Assembly (NCBI GenBank): GCA_028753945.1
Contig: JAPNXP010000001.1
Span: 9,786,501 to 9,850,500 of the forward strand
Length of the DNA: 64,000 bases
From: Hexactinellida sp. DTS-2022
Lineage: Eukaryota > Porifera > Hexactinellida
Direction of reading: 5' to 3'
Below are positions 1 to 10,120 of this stretch, piece after piece (within the stretch, counting starts at the first letter, position 1; each line of letters starts with the position of its first letter). A program made the position numbers and the translations under genes. The notes below the pieces were generated by a model. It had not been told where the DNA came from. It saw only the letters and a program-made list of their open reading frames with translations, and searched no databases.

Positions 1-42
1 TGGTGTGTTCAGAAATAGAGGCTGCACTGTACAGAAAGCATG

Positions 43-589
43 TCATATGGGGTTCCACGCTACACCACAGTCTGTCTTTTGAGAAAATGCGTTCATAAAT
101 TTGAGATGGTCACTCATCGCAGGTGAATAAGTATTGTAATCAGCGGCGAATCCAGGATTTGATGCAGGGGGTGCTCTTAGGATACGAGACATCAAAATGT
201 GCACATAAGGCACTCGAATTTTACTGCGTCGCCAACGCTTACTTTGACTTTCCCGACAGATAATCGATTGTTATTTCCCTAGAGTAGGCCAGTGCCCGTA
301 TTGCGGTATTGGAATCGGACCGGCCATGGGATCCAAAGTGAGCAATTATAAAGGGTTGGGTTTGCACCCAGAAATTTTTAGAACTCATTAGGCTCATCTT
401 ATGATAAAAGACTGATTGCGCGGACTTTGGCACAGAGATCTGAGTTGTAGAGCGAAACAGGAAAACACGAATATTGTCCTCATAAAGACTCTGGTTTTGC
501 AGGAATTGGGTGCTCGACTTTCCGGCCACGTCCCTACCGTCTGTACTCTGTGCTACGGCCCTGTTAAGGAATGAAGGAATGTCCATCAA
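43..589 (-). pseudogene. Degenerate coding fragment, unknown protein
   Basis: Two overlapping minus-strand open frames look protein-like. The first runs from about 586 (ATG) to a stop at about 239 and encodes about 115 residues of mixed composition. Just before its stop the reading continues in the next frame, from about 250 down to a TGA at 43-45, beginning with a basic stretch (SKRWRRSKIRV) and ending in VAWNPI. The handover suggests one coding sequence broken by a small indel near 245. A GTAAGC at the first frame's end could instead be a splice donor. I recognise no family. It lies next to repeats, so a decayed transposon gene is as likely as a host gene. Confidence 0.25.
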
Positions 590-1782
590 TGTTTAATATT
601 ACCAGGTCTGGACTGTAAGTAAGTATACACATTTAAAATAGTAGATAACTAGCTTGCTCTCTCTTTATACGAATGCTGGAGGAGTTTTATGGTTCAGAGG
701 TTAGAGAAGCTATTTTAGTGACATTTCTTGAATTCGTTACAAAGAAGTGCATATCTTCCGTCTTAAGTCTGTGGGAAATGTGAAACGTTATGTCCAGGTA
801 CTCGTCGATTAGTAGTTAATACCTCATTTACTAAATACCTCTCTGTCTCTCACCTTTTAATTGACCTGGTTATAATACATAGGCGTCGACCATGCCGGGG
901 CGGTCGGGGCGTGCCCCGGCATGAGAAAATCATGCCGGGGCGGCCACTGCTCCGCCCCGGCATAAATTCGATTGGACATTGGACAGTTGAAATTCATCCT
1001 CGGGAAAAGTTTCTTTGATCCTAGTTCATACGAACTTATTTGATTCGGATGAACCTATTTAGTTCGTTGAGAACTAAACTAATTAGGTTTGTCCGAACTT
1101 AATTCGAACCGCTAAAGCCGCCATGTTTATAGCAATAATGCAATGTATTTGTTCTGTCAGAAAGATTAAAGAAAGCTATTTATCGGGAAATTTTCATCAA
1201 GATAAACCCAACCTTTGGAAAAAGTTCTACAATAGGTAAAACAACTTTTCTGATACACGTTTTATACTAGGTGATATTTTTAAAAATTCGTAGCTCGCCC
1301 CGTCATGATTTTTCGAAAAATGGAAAAGTGGAAAACGCCACTGTTATAATATCATCAGACAATTTGGAATATTTTAGGATATGCCGATACTCTAGTCCCC
1401 AACAAGTGGGAAGAGGCATGTACATGATGAGAGTGACACGCGTCTAGGTGTTTCTGCATTTGTAGTCATCTCAGAGGGTAAAGAGAGAGCATGATACAGA
1501 GTTTGCCCGTCCATTTGATAAATTTGCTAAATAGAAAAAATTGCATTAAATTACGGTCATGGAAATTAATGCTCCATGAAATTAAGGTCATGGAAATTAA
1601 CGCTCCATGAAATTAAGGCATGGAAATTAACGCGAAATGGAGCAATTCGCGTTAATTTCATGGCGCGTAAATTTCCTATAATAAGGTATATACTACAGCA
1701 TCTACGTAGAACGTATACTCCTATTACAATACACCCATATCACTAATGTACAAGTTTCCTACAATAACCAAATTGGGTATCT
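590..1782. other. Non-coding DNA with short palindromes
   Basis: I see no gene here. The stretch holds the paired GC hairpins at 891-963, an inverted repeat at 1044-1097 whose arms start TTCGGATGAACC and end GGTTTGTCCGAA, and a cluster of short direct and inverted copies of CATGGAAATTAACGC at about 1552-1666. The rest is AT-rich. Confidence 0.5.
891..963. repeat. Tandem pair of GC-rich hairpins
   Basis: Two perfect or near-perfect palindromes stand 7 bp apart in otherwise AT-rich DNA. The first (891-923) has arms CATGCCGGGGC and GCCCCGGCATG. The second (931-963) has arms CATGCCGGGGCGG and CCGCCCCGGCATA. They could be a foldback element, a protein-binding site pair or the end of a mobile element. 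Function is unknown. Confidence 0.7.
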
Positions 1783-2404
1783 AACATGTTTTTATTTTAA
1801 CATGTTTTTATTTTAACACGTTTTTTTTTTAACATGTTTTTATTTTAACATGTTTATATTTTAACATGTTTTTATTTTAACATGTTTTTATTTTAACATG
1901 TTTTTTTTTAACATGTTTTTATTTTAACATGTTTTTATTTTAACATGTTTTTATTTTAACATGTTTTTATTTTAACATGTTTTTTTTTTAACATGTTTTT
2001 ATTTTAACATGTTTTATTTTAACATGTTTTTTTTTTAACATGTTTTTATTTTAACATGTTTTTATTTTAACATGTTTTTATTTTAACATGTTTTTATTTT
2101 AACATGTTTTTATTTTAACATGTTTTTATTTTAACATGTTTTTATTTTAACATGTTTTTATTTTAACATGTTTTTATTTTAACATGTTTTTATTTTAACA
2201 TGTTTTTATTTTAACATGTTTTTATTTTAACATGTTTTTTTTTTAACATGTTTTTTTTTAACATGTTTTTTTTTTAACATGTTTTTTTTTTAACATGTTT
2301 TTATTTTAACATGTTTTTATTTTAACATGTTTTTATTTTAACATGTTTTTATTTTAACATGTTTTTTTTTTAACATGTTTTTATTTTAACATGTTTTTAT
2401 TTTA
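1783..2404. repeat. Minisatellite, 16-bp unit AACATGTTTTTATTTT
   Basis: About 39 tandem copies of a 16-bp unit run for about 620 bp. Each unit contains the palindrome AACATGTT. Most copies differ only by A/T changes or single-base length changes in the T run. A small degenerate cluster of the same AACATGTT core recurs at about 12165-12240. Confidence 0.95.
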
Positions 2405-3074
2405 AATGCTCGCTAATACAGGCCCGTCGTAGGCCAATTATTATTGGTGCGGCCAAGTGAAGTCACTTAATTGATTCGCAGTGTATAATCCGAATTATGA
2501 TGCGGGCACCTAAAATATTGGTGCGGCCAATGCCGCACCTGCCGCCCGTGTTCCTACGGCCCTGTAATAGGTATTGCCAAACACTACTGTAGTAACTGTA
2601 TATATGTCGCAGGCGAAATTGAGTACCAGGCGAGATTGAGTCTCAATTTCGCCTGCGAGGGTCAGGCGAGATTGAGTACCAGGCGAAATGGAGTCATAAT
2701 ACTTATAAAAATTTATAACTAAATATTATGGGTTGTTAAAAATTGATTATATCCCAGATCTAATCCAGTTATTCGTTCACTTATCATACTAGGTAAACAA
2801 AGTATGCTGAATACGAATTTGACACTCACAAATTTCTAATACAAATATTTATTGTTGTTATTGACAATATAGGTAAAAAAATTAAGGAATATTCCAAATT
2901 AACATAGAGACTAGCAGTTATTTTAAGTAATTGCATAGTATACTAAATACGAATTTAGTCTAGAATTAACTACATATTATCTTGCAAATAAGTGCTGTTT
3001 GTTGTTAAAGAGACACTTAGTGACACTTGTATTTGAGATACATACTAATTTCTAAGCCACTTACTAAGTTACTA

Positions 3075-3206
3075 ATAGGCGTCGTTACTCGCCCGGGTGC
3101 CCGGAAATGTCCGGGCGGCCCGGAAGGGTTGCCCTTATGCTACTAATACTATACCCGGAATTTCCTGGCTGCCCGAAGGATTGACCTTTGCATTTACGAC
3201 GCCTAT
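3075..3206. mobile_element. Small GC-rich element with 11-bp terminal inverted repeats
   Basis: The ends are ATAGGCGTCGT and ACGACGCCTAT. The inside carries repeated CCCGG-rich motifs. It is nested in the large inverted-repeat structure. The sequence ATAGGCGTCGAC just before the hairpins at 891 is similar to the left end, so those hairpins may belong to the same family. Confidence 0.55.
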
Positions 3207-3299
3207 GCACTTACTGTATAGCGTCAGGAGGGAGGTGTCGACCCCACCCTCAAGTCAGGGGAGAGTATCTTGTTGTTCTCAATATTTTATTCAATGGTA

Positions 3300-3870
3300 A
3301 ATTCTGGGGTTACGGTTACGATTCAATTTCTCGCCACGGTTAGCCAGTCAACCGCCGCCCATGCTGATCACCACAGTAGAACATTATTTATACTACATAA
3401 TTAGTAAGGTTCAGCTTTGTTTTTATTCCTTAGTATCCTTACTACTGCTACATTTCGTCCTTCAGAAAATATTAAATCAAGGCTGAATTCGGTTAACCGC
3501 CGCTAATACCGGTTAACTGTTACGGATTTTAGTGACCAGTTAACCGATATGTTAATATTACAATTTACAATTAGAAGTACAAATTATTGGATAACAGTGT
3601 GAATTTGCACGCATTTTGTTCAGAATATAATAATTGTTTATCTTATTTAGACTTATTACCCATAGTCACAGATATATTTTTGGTGACAACACACCTGAAG
3701 TGATAAACTTGTACCGCAGTTAATTGTACTAATAGAGTACTTGGCTAAAAGAATGTGTTTTTCGTTACTACAATTTAGATATTTTCTGAGAAATGTCTAT
3801 ATATTTTGTTATAACTTTCAGTGCCGGTTAACCGTAGTGTGAAGATAATCGTAACCGTGGCCTCAAAATG
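3300..3870. mobile_element. MITE-like element with GGTTAACC-rich ends
   Basis: GGGTTACGGTTACGATT near 3305 is mirrored by AATCGTAACCGTGG near 3847. The interior and the flanking DNA to about 4110 contain many GGTTAACC-type sites (for example near 3490, 3515, 3830, 3870 and 4025). No coding capacity is visible. Exact borders are uncertain. Confidence 0.45.
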
Positions 3871-5874
3871 GTTAACCAACCCCACCCTTGGTTTATCGGA
3901 ATTTACTACATACATATGGAATTGCATATATTTAAGATTACCATATTCTAACAAAATTAATATAATTTAAATTAGTGTTTTATATACGCAATTACATTGA
4001 TATTATTTAACTAGATTAACAGAGCGGTTAACTGCTCAATTAAATCTGTAACAGTTAACCAATATTAGCAGCTGTTAAGCGGTCACCCGGCTAACCGAAT
4101 TTAGTCTAGACCTGTGAATTGAGTCTAGTCTGTAGGTATCGTTTCGCCCCTCATAATATTATTTGGGGTGGCCGTTAATAGACAGCCGGGACCCCGGATC
4201 AAAACCTCTTGAATAAGATAGGTTACGAGATAGCAAAACAATTATTGAACTACCAGAATTACAACTGGTGGATAACCTTATCCTTAAGATTGCACTATTG
4301 TTAGCCCGCCTATGGTCTCGCGGGCTACCAAATCGGGCAGTGCTTAAGCAGACCACAATAATATATATATTAAAAGCACAATAGTTCTTTGTGAGTGTGT
4401 GTGTGTGAGTAGGTATGTGTTTGTCCGGATTACATTAAAGTAATTCGGAGATAAAAAACGCATCTCTATTTGAGATAAAAACTAACTAGAGGCCTGCATT
4501 TGTCCACGTCCGGCTCCGTATGTCGGCATTTGTCAAAAATTCCAAATATCAAATGTTTAGAATTTTCCGACTACTTTGTCTCTATGTTTATGCTGGCATT
4601 TCTCCGACTGTTTATTAAGTATCGCAATGTGAGTATTCAATAACAGTTGTAATTTATTTATGTTTTCACTCAACACAATTTTTGTTGATATATGTACTTT
4701 TCAGATCTTGTGTTTTATTTAAAGATGATATATTGGCTAATAATAGAATACGTATAATAAATATATTAATGCTATTTAGTAATTGATATTTAAATTAACA
4801 TGGATTTTACTTTGGCTCAATATAAATAAAATCGCTGTTCAAAATATAGAACATATGAAGGTCATAAGTTGTTTGTATCCAAAAGAAAGATAATCAATGT
4901 ACTAGGCTAGTGCTCTTTTTAGCTAAGCTCAGTCAAGAATGTAATCATATTAGTTAGCTTTCACAGTCAATATGTGTTACTGTGCTATTTCTTTTTCAGT
5001 CGTTACATAGCACCTTTTTTATAGAAAGTGCTCCTGAATTAACATTTAACAAGGCCTCTTAGTGTGTAAGAGGTTTTCTGCTGAGCCCCCATTAGGGTCG
5101 CTGGCTATACTTACTCCTACGCACTTGACACCCACTATAGTTAGGGCTGACTTCGCACCTGTCCAAAGATTATATTACTTAGTGAAAGTAAAATGTAATG
5201 AAGCTTCTAAATAATTTTTATTATCAATTATATAATTTATATTACATATAATTACAATACACATTTATTGTTTGTTTGAAGGTACGAGAAACGAAATGAC
5301 TTTCAGACCCTGTAGACATGCAAATTGGTGTAGATTGCAGAATTAAATAAAATAACTTGGATTAACATTCGTATTTGTCATTCACCAATTCAGAGCAGTT
5401 TCGAAATAATATCATTTAGAAGTTCCTTAATTCCCACACACTGACCTTGAGTTTGAGATTTTCTGATTAATTCCCAATCCCATTCTGAATGGACTGGGAT
5501 TAATCTTAAAATCTTTTAAACTATAATTTCCATAGGGATTTGGCCCCATCTCTGGTTGCATATTATAACAATTGTTATTTTTAGACTATTTTCCAATATT
5601 GAGAAAGTAGTCTGAAAAATGTCAACATCTTAGATTCGGAGAATTCCCACATACGGAGTTTGACGTAGTCTCAGAATGGGATTAGTAGGGCCCATAGGTT
5701 AGTCCATTACGGTGACATTGGGAGGCCATTGCACATTGGTGATTCAATTGGCAAACTTTTGTATGTCCATGGCCCTACCAACCATACCAGAGCCTACGCC
5801 TTTGTATTGTTAATTTATAGATGCACATTTAAACACATTTACTACATAACTAGAAGGTAATTACTCATTTACTC

Positions 5875-5993
5875 ACTATACATTCTCAACTGAGTGATAT
5901 TGATAAGCTGATTTAACAGCAAAACCAGCTATTAAACCAACTAACAACACAACCAGCTTATCAATAAACTCAACATTAATTTGAGAATGTGTC
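5875..5993. repeat. Inverted repeat, about 120 bp
   Basis: The arms contain CATTCTCAA with TTGATAAGCTG on the left and CAGCTTATCAA with TTGAGAATG on the right. It is a short, non-coding MITE-like palindrome inside the larger 2601-6770 structure. Confidence 0.5.
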
Positions 5994-7033
5994 GCGATTA
6001 ATTATGTTCTGTTTATGGTGAATGTATTGAAAATTATATGTATTGGAGATTAAACTGGTGGCTTGAGTTAAATGGTTTGAATTCGCGAGTAGATTAGGAT
6101 AAATATTTATTAGGAGGCAATACGAGCCTACAGTATAATCTCGTTCGCTTTTGCTAGGGAATACTTAACTATTCCACTTAATTAATTATCATGTATAATT
6201 TACACTTTACAACGCAATATAATTAACTTACAAAAGGATTCGTATTCCTTTTGTCAAGTCTTCAATATTAATCTATATACGTAACTATATGATACTAGTT
6301 TGCTTACTTAGTTATATTTTAAAATCTCAATCTTATTCTTAGTCATTAATTCCCCAACTTTAACAACAAACAGCCCTTATTTGCAAGTAGTTAATTCTAA
6401 ATTCGTATTTAGCATATGCAATTACTTAAAATAATCGTCTAATCTCTATGTAAATTCTAATATTTTACAAACTTGTTTACCTATATTGTCAATAACAACA
6501 ATAAATATTTGTATTAGAAACTTGTGAGTGTCAAATTCGTATTCAGCATACTTTGTTTACCTAGTATGATAAGTGAACGAATAACTGGATTAGATCTGGG
6601 ATATAATCAATTTTTAACAACCCATAATATTTAGTTATAAATTTTCTATAAGTATTATGACTCCATTTCGCCTGGTACTCAATCTCGCCTGACCCTCGCA
6701 GGCGAAATTGAGTACCAGGCGAGATTGAGACTCAATCTCGCCTGGTACTCAATTTCGCCTACAACATATACACACCATCTACATACACTTCTTATTATAA
6801 TACACCCATATCACTAATGTACAAGTTTCCTACAATAACCAAATTGACTAATTATTTACAATAAACTTCACCTTTCAATTTGTTCCTTGATTATTCCATC
6901 ATTTCATGTTTCTATCGATCCTATCGATTCCTGTTTTTCTGCTAGTCTGCAGTTATACCCCTGTGGTACATGGAATTTGCGATGAGCCAGAAATAAGTTG
7001 TAATATTGGTACTACTTTCATTGGGAAACCTGA

Positions 7034-7430
7034 ATTTGTCCTAACTGACTACTGGAATTTGTCCTAATTTCTAACTTCGGAATTTGTCCTAAAACGAATC
7101 CGGAATTTGTCCTAAAGAAAACCCAACATTGGAATTTGTCCTAAATCTCTAAGTACTGGAATTTGTCCTAAATCTCTAAATACCGGAATTTGTCCTAAAT
7201 CTCTAAATACCGGAATTTGTCCTAAATATCTAACTACCGGAATTTGTCCTAAATCTCTAACTACCGGAATTTGTCCTAAATCTCTAACTACCGGAATTTG
7301 TCCTAAATCTCTAAGTACCGGAATTTGTCCTAAATCTCTAAGTACCGGAATTTGTCCTAAATCTCTAAGTACCGGAATTGTCCTAGAGAAAACCTAACAT
7401 TGGAATTTGTCCTAAGTTTCTATTTACTGA
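7034..7430 (+). repeat. Left terminal tandem-repeat array of the MULE
   Basis: About fifteen copies of the core GGAATTTGTCCTAAA occur, most followed by TCTCTAACTACC or TCTCTAAGTACC, at spacings of about 25 bp. The same repeat in inverse orientation forms the right end of the element. The conserved core is a likely transposase-binding site, by inference from subterminal repeats in other DNA transposons. Confidence 0.85.
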
Positions 7431-7523
7431 TACAGTCGATACCTGTTTTCCTAACTAACTATTTATTTTAAATGTGCAAGAAATTCCAACTTTGTTTTAT
7501 TTTCAATCGGTTTATTCTAACTA

Positions 7524-7608
7524 CAGTGTAACCTCGATTATCAGGACTGTAAATTATCCGGGCTCATTTGAGTGGTCCCAAGAAGTCCGGATAATCGAGG
7601 TTGCACTG
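7524..7608. mobile_element. 85-bp MITE with TA target duplication, nested in the MULE
   Basis: The ends CAGTGTAACCTCGATTATC and GATAATCGAGGTTGCACTG are near-perfect inverted repeats flanked by TA on both sides (7522-7523, 7609-7610). This is the layout of Tc1/mariner/pogo-superfamily MITEs. It sits between the left repeat array and the transposase gene, so it inserted into the MULE lineage. Confidence 0.8.
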
Positions 7609-7937
7609 TATCGGATTTTCCTTACTTTATTTCCATACTAAGAATTGATTAGAATAAAACAGGTTTCGCCTATACTGCAATTCGTAAGGTAGAATCTAGT
7701 TAAATTTTTTTGCTTTGAAACCTTAACCATCAATTAGCGGTTTTATTGATGACTCATAAGTGTTTGTTTTGTATTTATTAACACCAAATATATGAATGGT
7801 TCTTTGTTCTCATTTCAGTTCCAAAAGTTAGTTATCAATTACAATTGTTTTATATTGATTCCTTCAAATATAAACAATACTATATAAACATATAGAATCG
7901 TAGGTTACAATTTTATTCCTATTTCTTTCAATTCGAC

Positions 7938-9550
7938 ATGGAATATTCTTTAGTAGAGGGTAAAAAGATAAATTCAAATAATTATGAATGCCAAGGTTTT
8001 CGTTATGTAAAATCTAGAGAATGTGAAAGTTCTATTTATCTTAAATGTGCCTTATTTAGAACGCATTCCTGCCTATCTATTGGCAGAATCGATAAAATCA
8101 CTAACTTATTGGAATTAACTCGTGTCCATAATCATGATTCTGATTCTCATAATTGTAACAAAATAATGATCAGTAATGCAATCAAACGCAAAGCTGAAGT
8201 ATCTACTGGTAGTCTCCGAGAAATATTTAATGAATCTTGCCGGGATGTTGATGGAGCATCATCAGTAACGTTTAAGAGCCTAGAAAGCAGCATGTTCAAG
8301 AGGAGGAAAATTCGACAACCAAAGTTACCGTCTTCTGTTCAAGAATTTGATGCACTCTTGCAAGAAACACAATATTCCACCATTCATCTACAAACCGTAT
8401 TTCACATGGATCATACAGCAATTATTTTTGGATCGGTTCGAATGGTTCGCTTTCTAAAGGAATCAACAAATATTCAGTTTGATGCAACATTTAAAGCTGT
8501 CCCCAGATTGTTTTATCAACTTTTTACCATTTTTGTTAGCATCAACCATCATGCCTTGCCTGCACTCCATATTTTAATGACAAACAAAAGCGAAAAGTTA
8601 TACAACGCTGTTGTATTAACAGTTCGGCAATTATTGCCTTCTTTTAATCCAACTTTTGCCATTGCTGATTTCGAAATAACTCCGAGGAACTCATTTACAC
8701 AGGTTTTTCCCTCCATTACGATAGTTGGTTGTTGGTTCCACTATACCAAAGCCATTTATGATAACGTTAAAAAAATTGGTTTGTCAAAGTTATACCAGAA
8801 AAATCAGAATTTTCGGATATGGATTCGCAAGCTCATGGGATTACCTTTGCTTCCTGAAGAAGAAATACTCCCTGTTTTCATGTCTTTGGAGATACCTTCT
8901 TTAGGATTATTAAATTCAGAAAAGGAAATGGTTAAAAGATTTAGGATATATTTTACCAAAAGATGGATAAATGAACAATTGAACATGGCAACTTATCTGT
9001 TTTCTATTATGAAAATGCGACAAATAATGGGGCAGAGTCCTACCATAAAACATTAAATTCATACATAAAAATATCACACCCAAGCATTTGGAATTTCATG
9101 GGATATTTGGGCAACATAATTTCAGATATTGATTTGGAGCTGCAACGGTTGTTACAAGGACTTGAAACTACTAGAAAATCTAATTCGGTGACCCGAACAA
9201 AAGCAGATCAAAGGAATGAGTGTAAAAACAAATATTTGAATGGTTTCCTAAGCGCAGTCGAATACCTTAATGCTATCTCTCTAACTATCGGTCGTGATGA
9301 CTACATTCTTGGAAACCAATCACAAGTTCAAGATATTTCTGACAGTTTATCAGATTCAAATGAAAGTGCCGAAAACTCCGAACATTGTCATGTCTGTTTA
9401 TTCCCAAGGCGTGATAATTTCGCTCTCCTACATGATAATTGTGTTCACGGTGGCTTTTGCAAAACTTGTGCTGATCGCTTGATGGAGATGAAGGCTAATT
9501 GTCGTATTTGTAGGAGCAGCATAAAAGGAGTATTGAAGATTTTTCAATAG
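7938..9550 (+). pseudogene. FLYWCH-MULE-RING transposase, one frameshift
   Basis: The ATG at 7938 opens a 372-codon frame. Residues 1-70 resemble a FLYWCH-type zinc finger (C37, C45, and H64/H66 in VHNH). The MULE core follows, with FDATF (D182), ADFE (D244) and GCWFH (C265, H268). Near 8995 the coding shifts by one base. The new frame gives ATNNGAESYH, HPSIWNFM and then the 9098-9550 frame. Its C-terminus is a C3HC4 RING finger (9386-9514: CHVC, NCVHGGFCKTC, CRICR) followed by IKGVLKIF, very like the RING ends of IAP and MDM2-type ubiquitin ligases. The RING is in frame with the second half of the transposase, so it belongs to the element. Because of the frameshift this copy is probably inactive unless it uses programmed frameshifting. 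The whole protein would be about 535 residues. Confidence 0.85.
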
Positions 9551-9784
9551 CTAAGTATTTCTAACCTATTTTCTTCATTAAAATCTTACTTTAATTTAAT
9601 AATCTTTTTGATATTTCGCATTATTTTATTATTTTCCAGTTAATTTACATTAAACATCAACCTCTCTCCGAGTTTCGGATTATATTTATACTTATTGGTA
9701 TGTATTATGTTTTACAAATACATATAAGACAAATTCTAATCTCTTTTGAGAAAAATTCCACAATATCTAGCAATTTATTTTAGG

Positions 9785-10120
9785 TCAAATTCCAAAGTTG
9801 GGAATTCCTTTAGGACAAATTCCGGTATTTAGAGATTTAGGACAAATTCCAGTACTTAGAGATTTAGGACAAATTCCGGTAGTTAGAGATTTAGGACAAA
9901 TTCCAGTACTTAGAGATTTAGGACAAATTCCGGTAGTTAGAGATTTAGGACAAATTCCGGTATTTAGAGATTTAGGACAGATTCCAGTACTTAGAGATTT
10001 AGGACAAATTCCAGTACTTAGAGAATTAGGACAAATTCCAATGTTGGGTTTTCTTTAGGACAAATTCCATTACTTAGATATTTAGGACAAATTCTAGTAG
10101 TTTTTTAGGACAAATTCCAG
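9785..10120 (-). repeat. Right terminal tandem-repeat array of the MULE
   Basis: About twelve copies of TTTAGGACAAATTCC occur, separated by GGTAGTTAGAGA or AGTACTTAGAGA. This is the inverse complement of the left array. An accidental open frame runs through it, giving a periodic peptide (GQIPVLRDL); that is a by-product of the repeat and not a gene. Confidence 0.85.

Larger units (their letters stand above)
2601..6770. repeat. 4.2-kb non-coding inverted-repeat structure
   Basis: The left arm (2601-3010) and right arm (6358-6770) are inverted copies of each other. They begin with nested repeats of AGGCGAAATTGAGTACC and GGCGAGATTGAG and continue inward for about 400 bp. The inner arm sequence resembles the Helitron-like family seen at 52463-52880, with shared blocks such as GTAAACAAAGTATGCTGAA and TTTGTTGTTG. 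The 3.3 kb between the arms has no convincing gene and contains nested small elements (3075-3206, about 3300-3870, 5875-5993). It may be a large foldback element or two related repeats inserted head to head. Confidence 0.7.

Noticed and set aside
4159..4356. 65-residue minus-strand frame
   Set aside because: Lies within a patchwork of small repeats; no supporting similarity.
9798..10058. 86-residue frame with nine GQIPVxRDL repeats
   Set aside because: It is the translation of the MULE terminal tandem array; the mirror-image array at the other end is non-coding, so it is not a gene.
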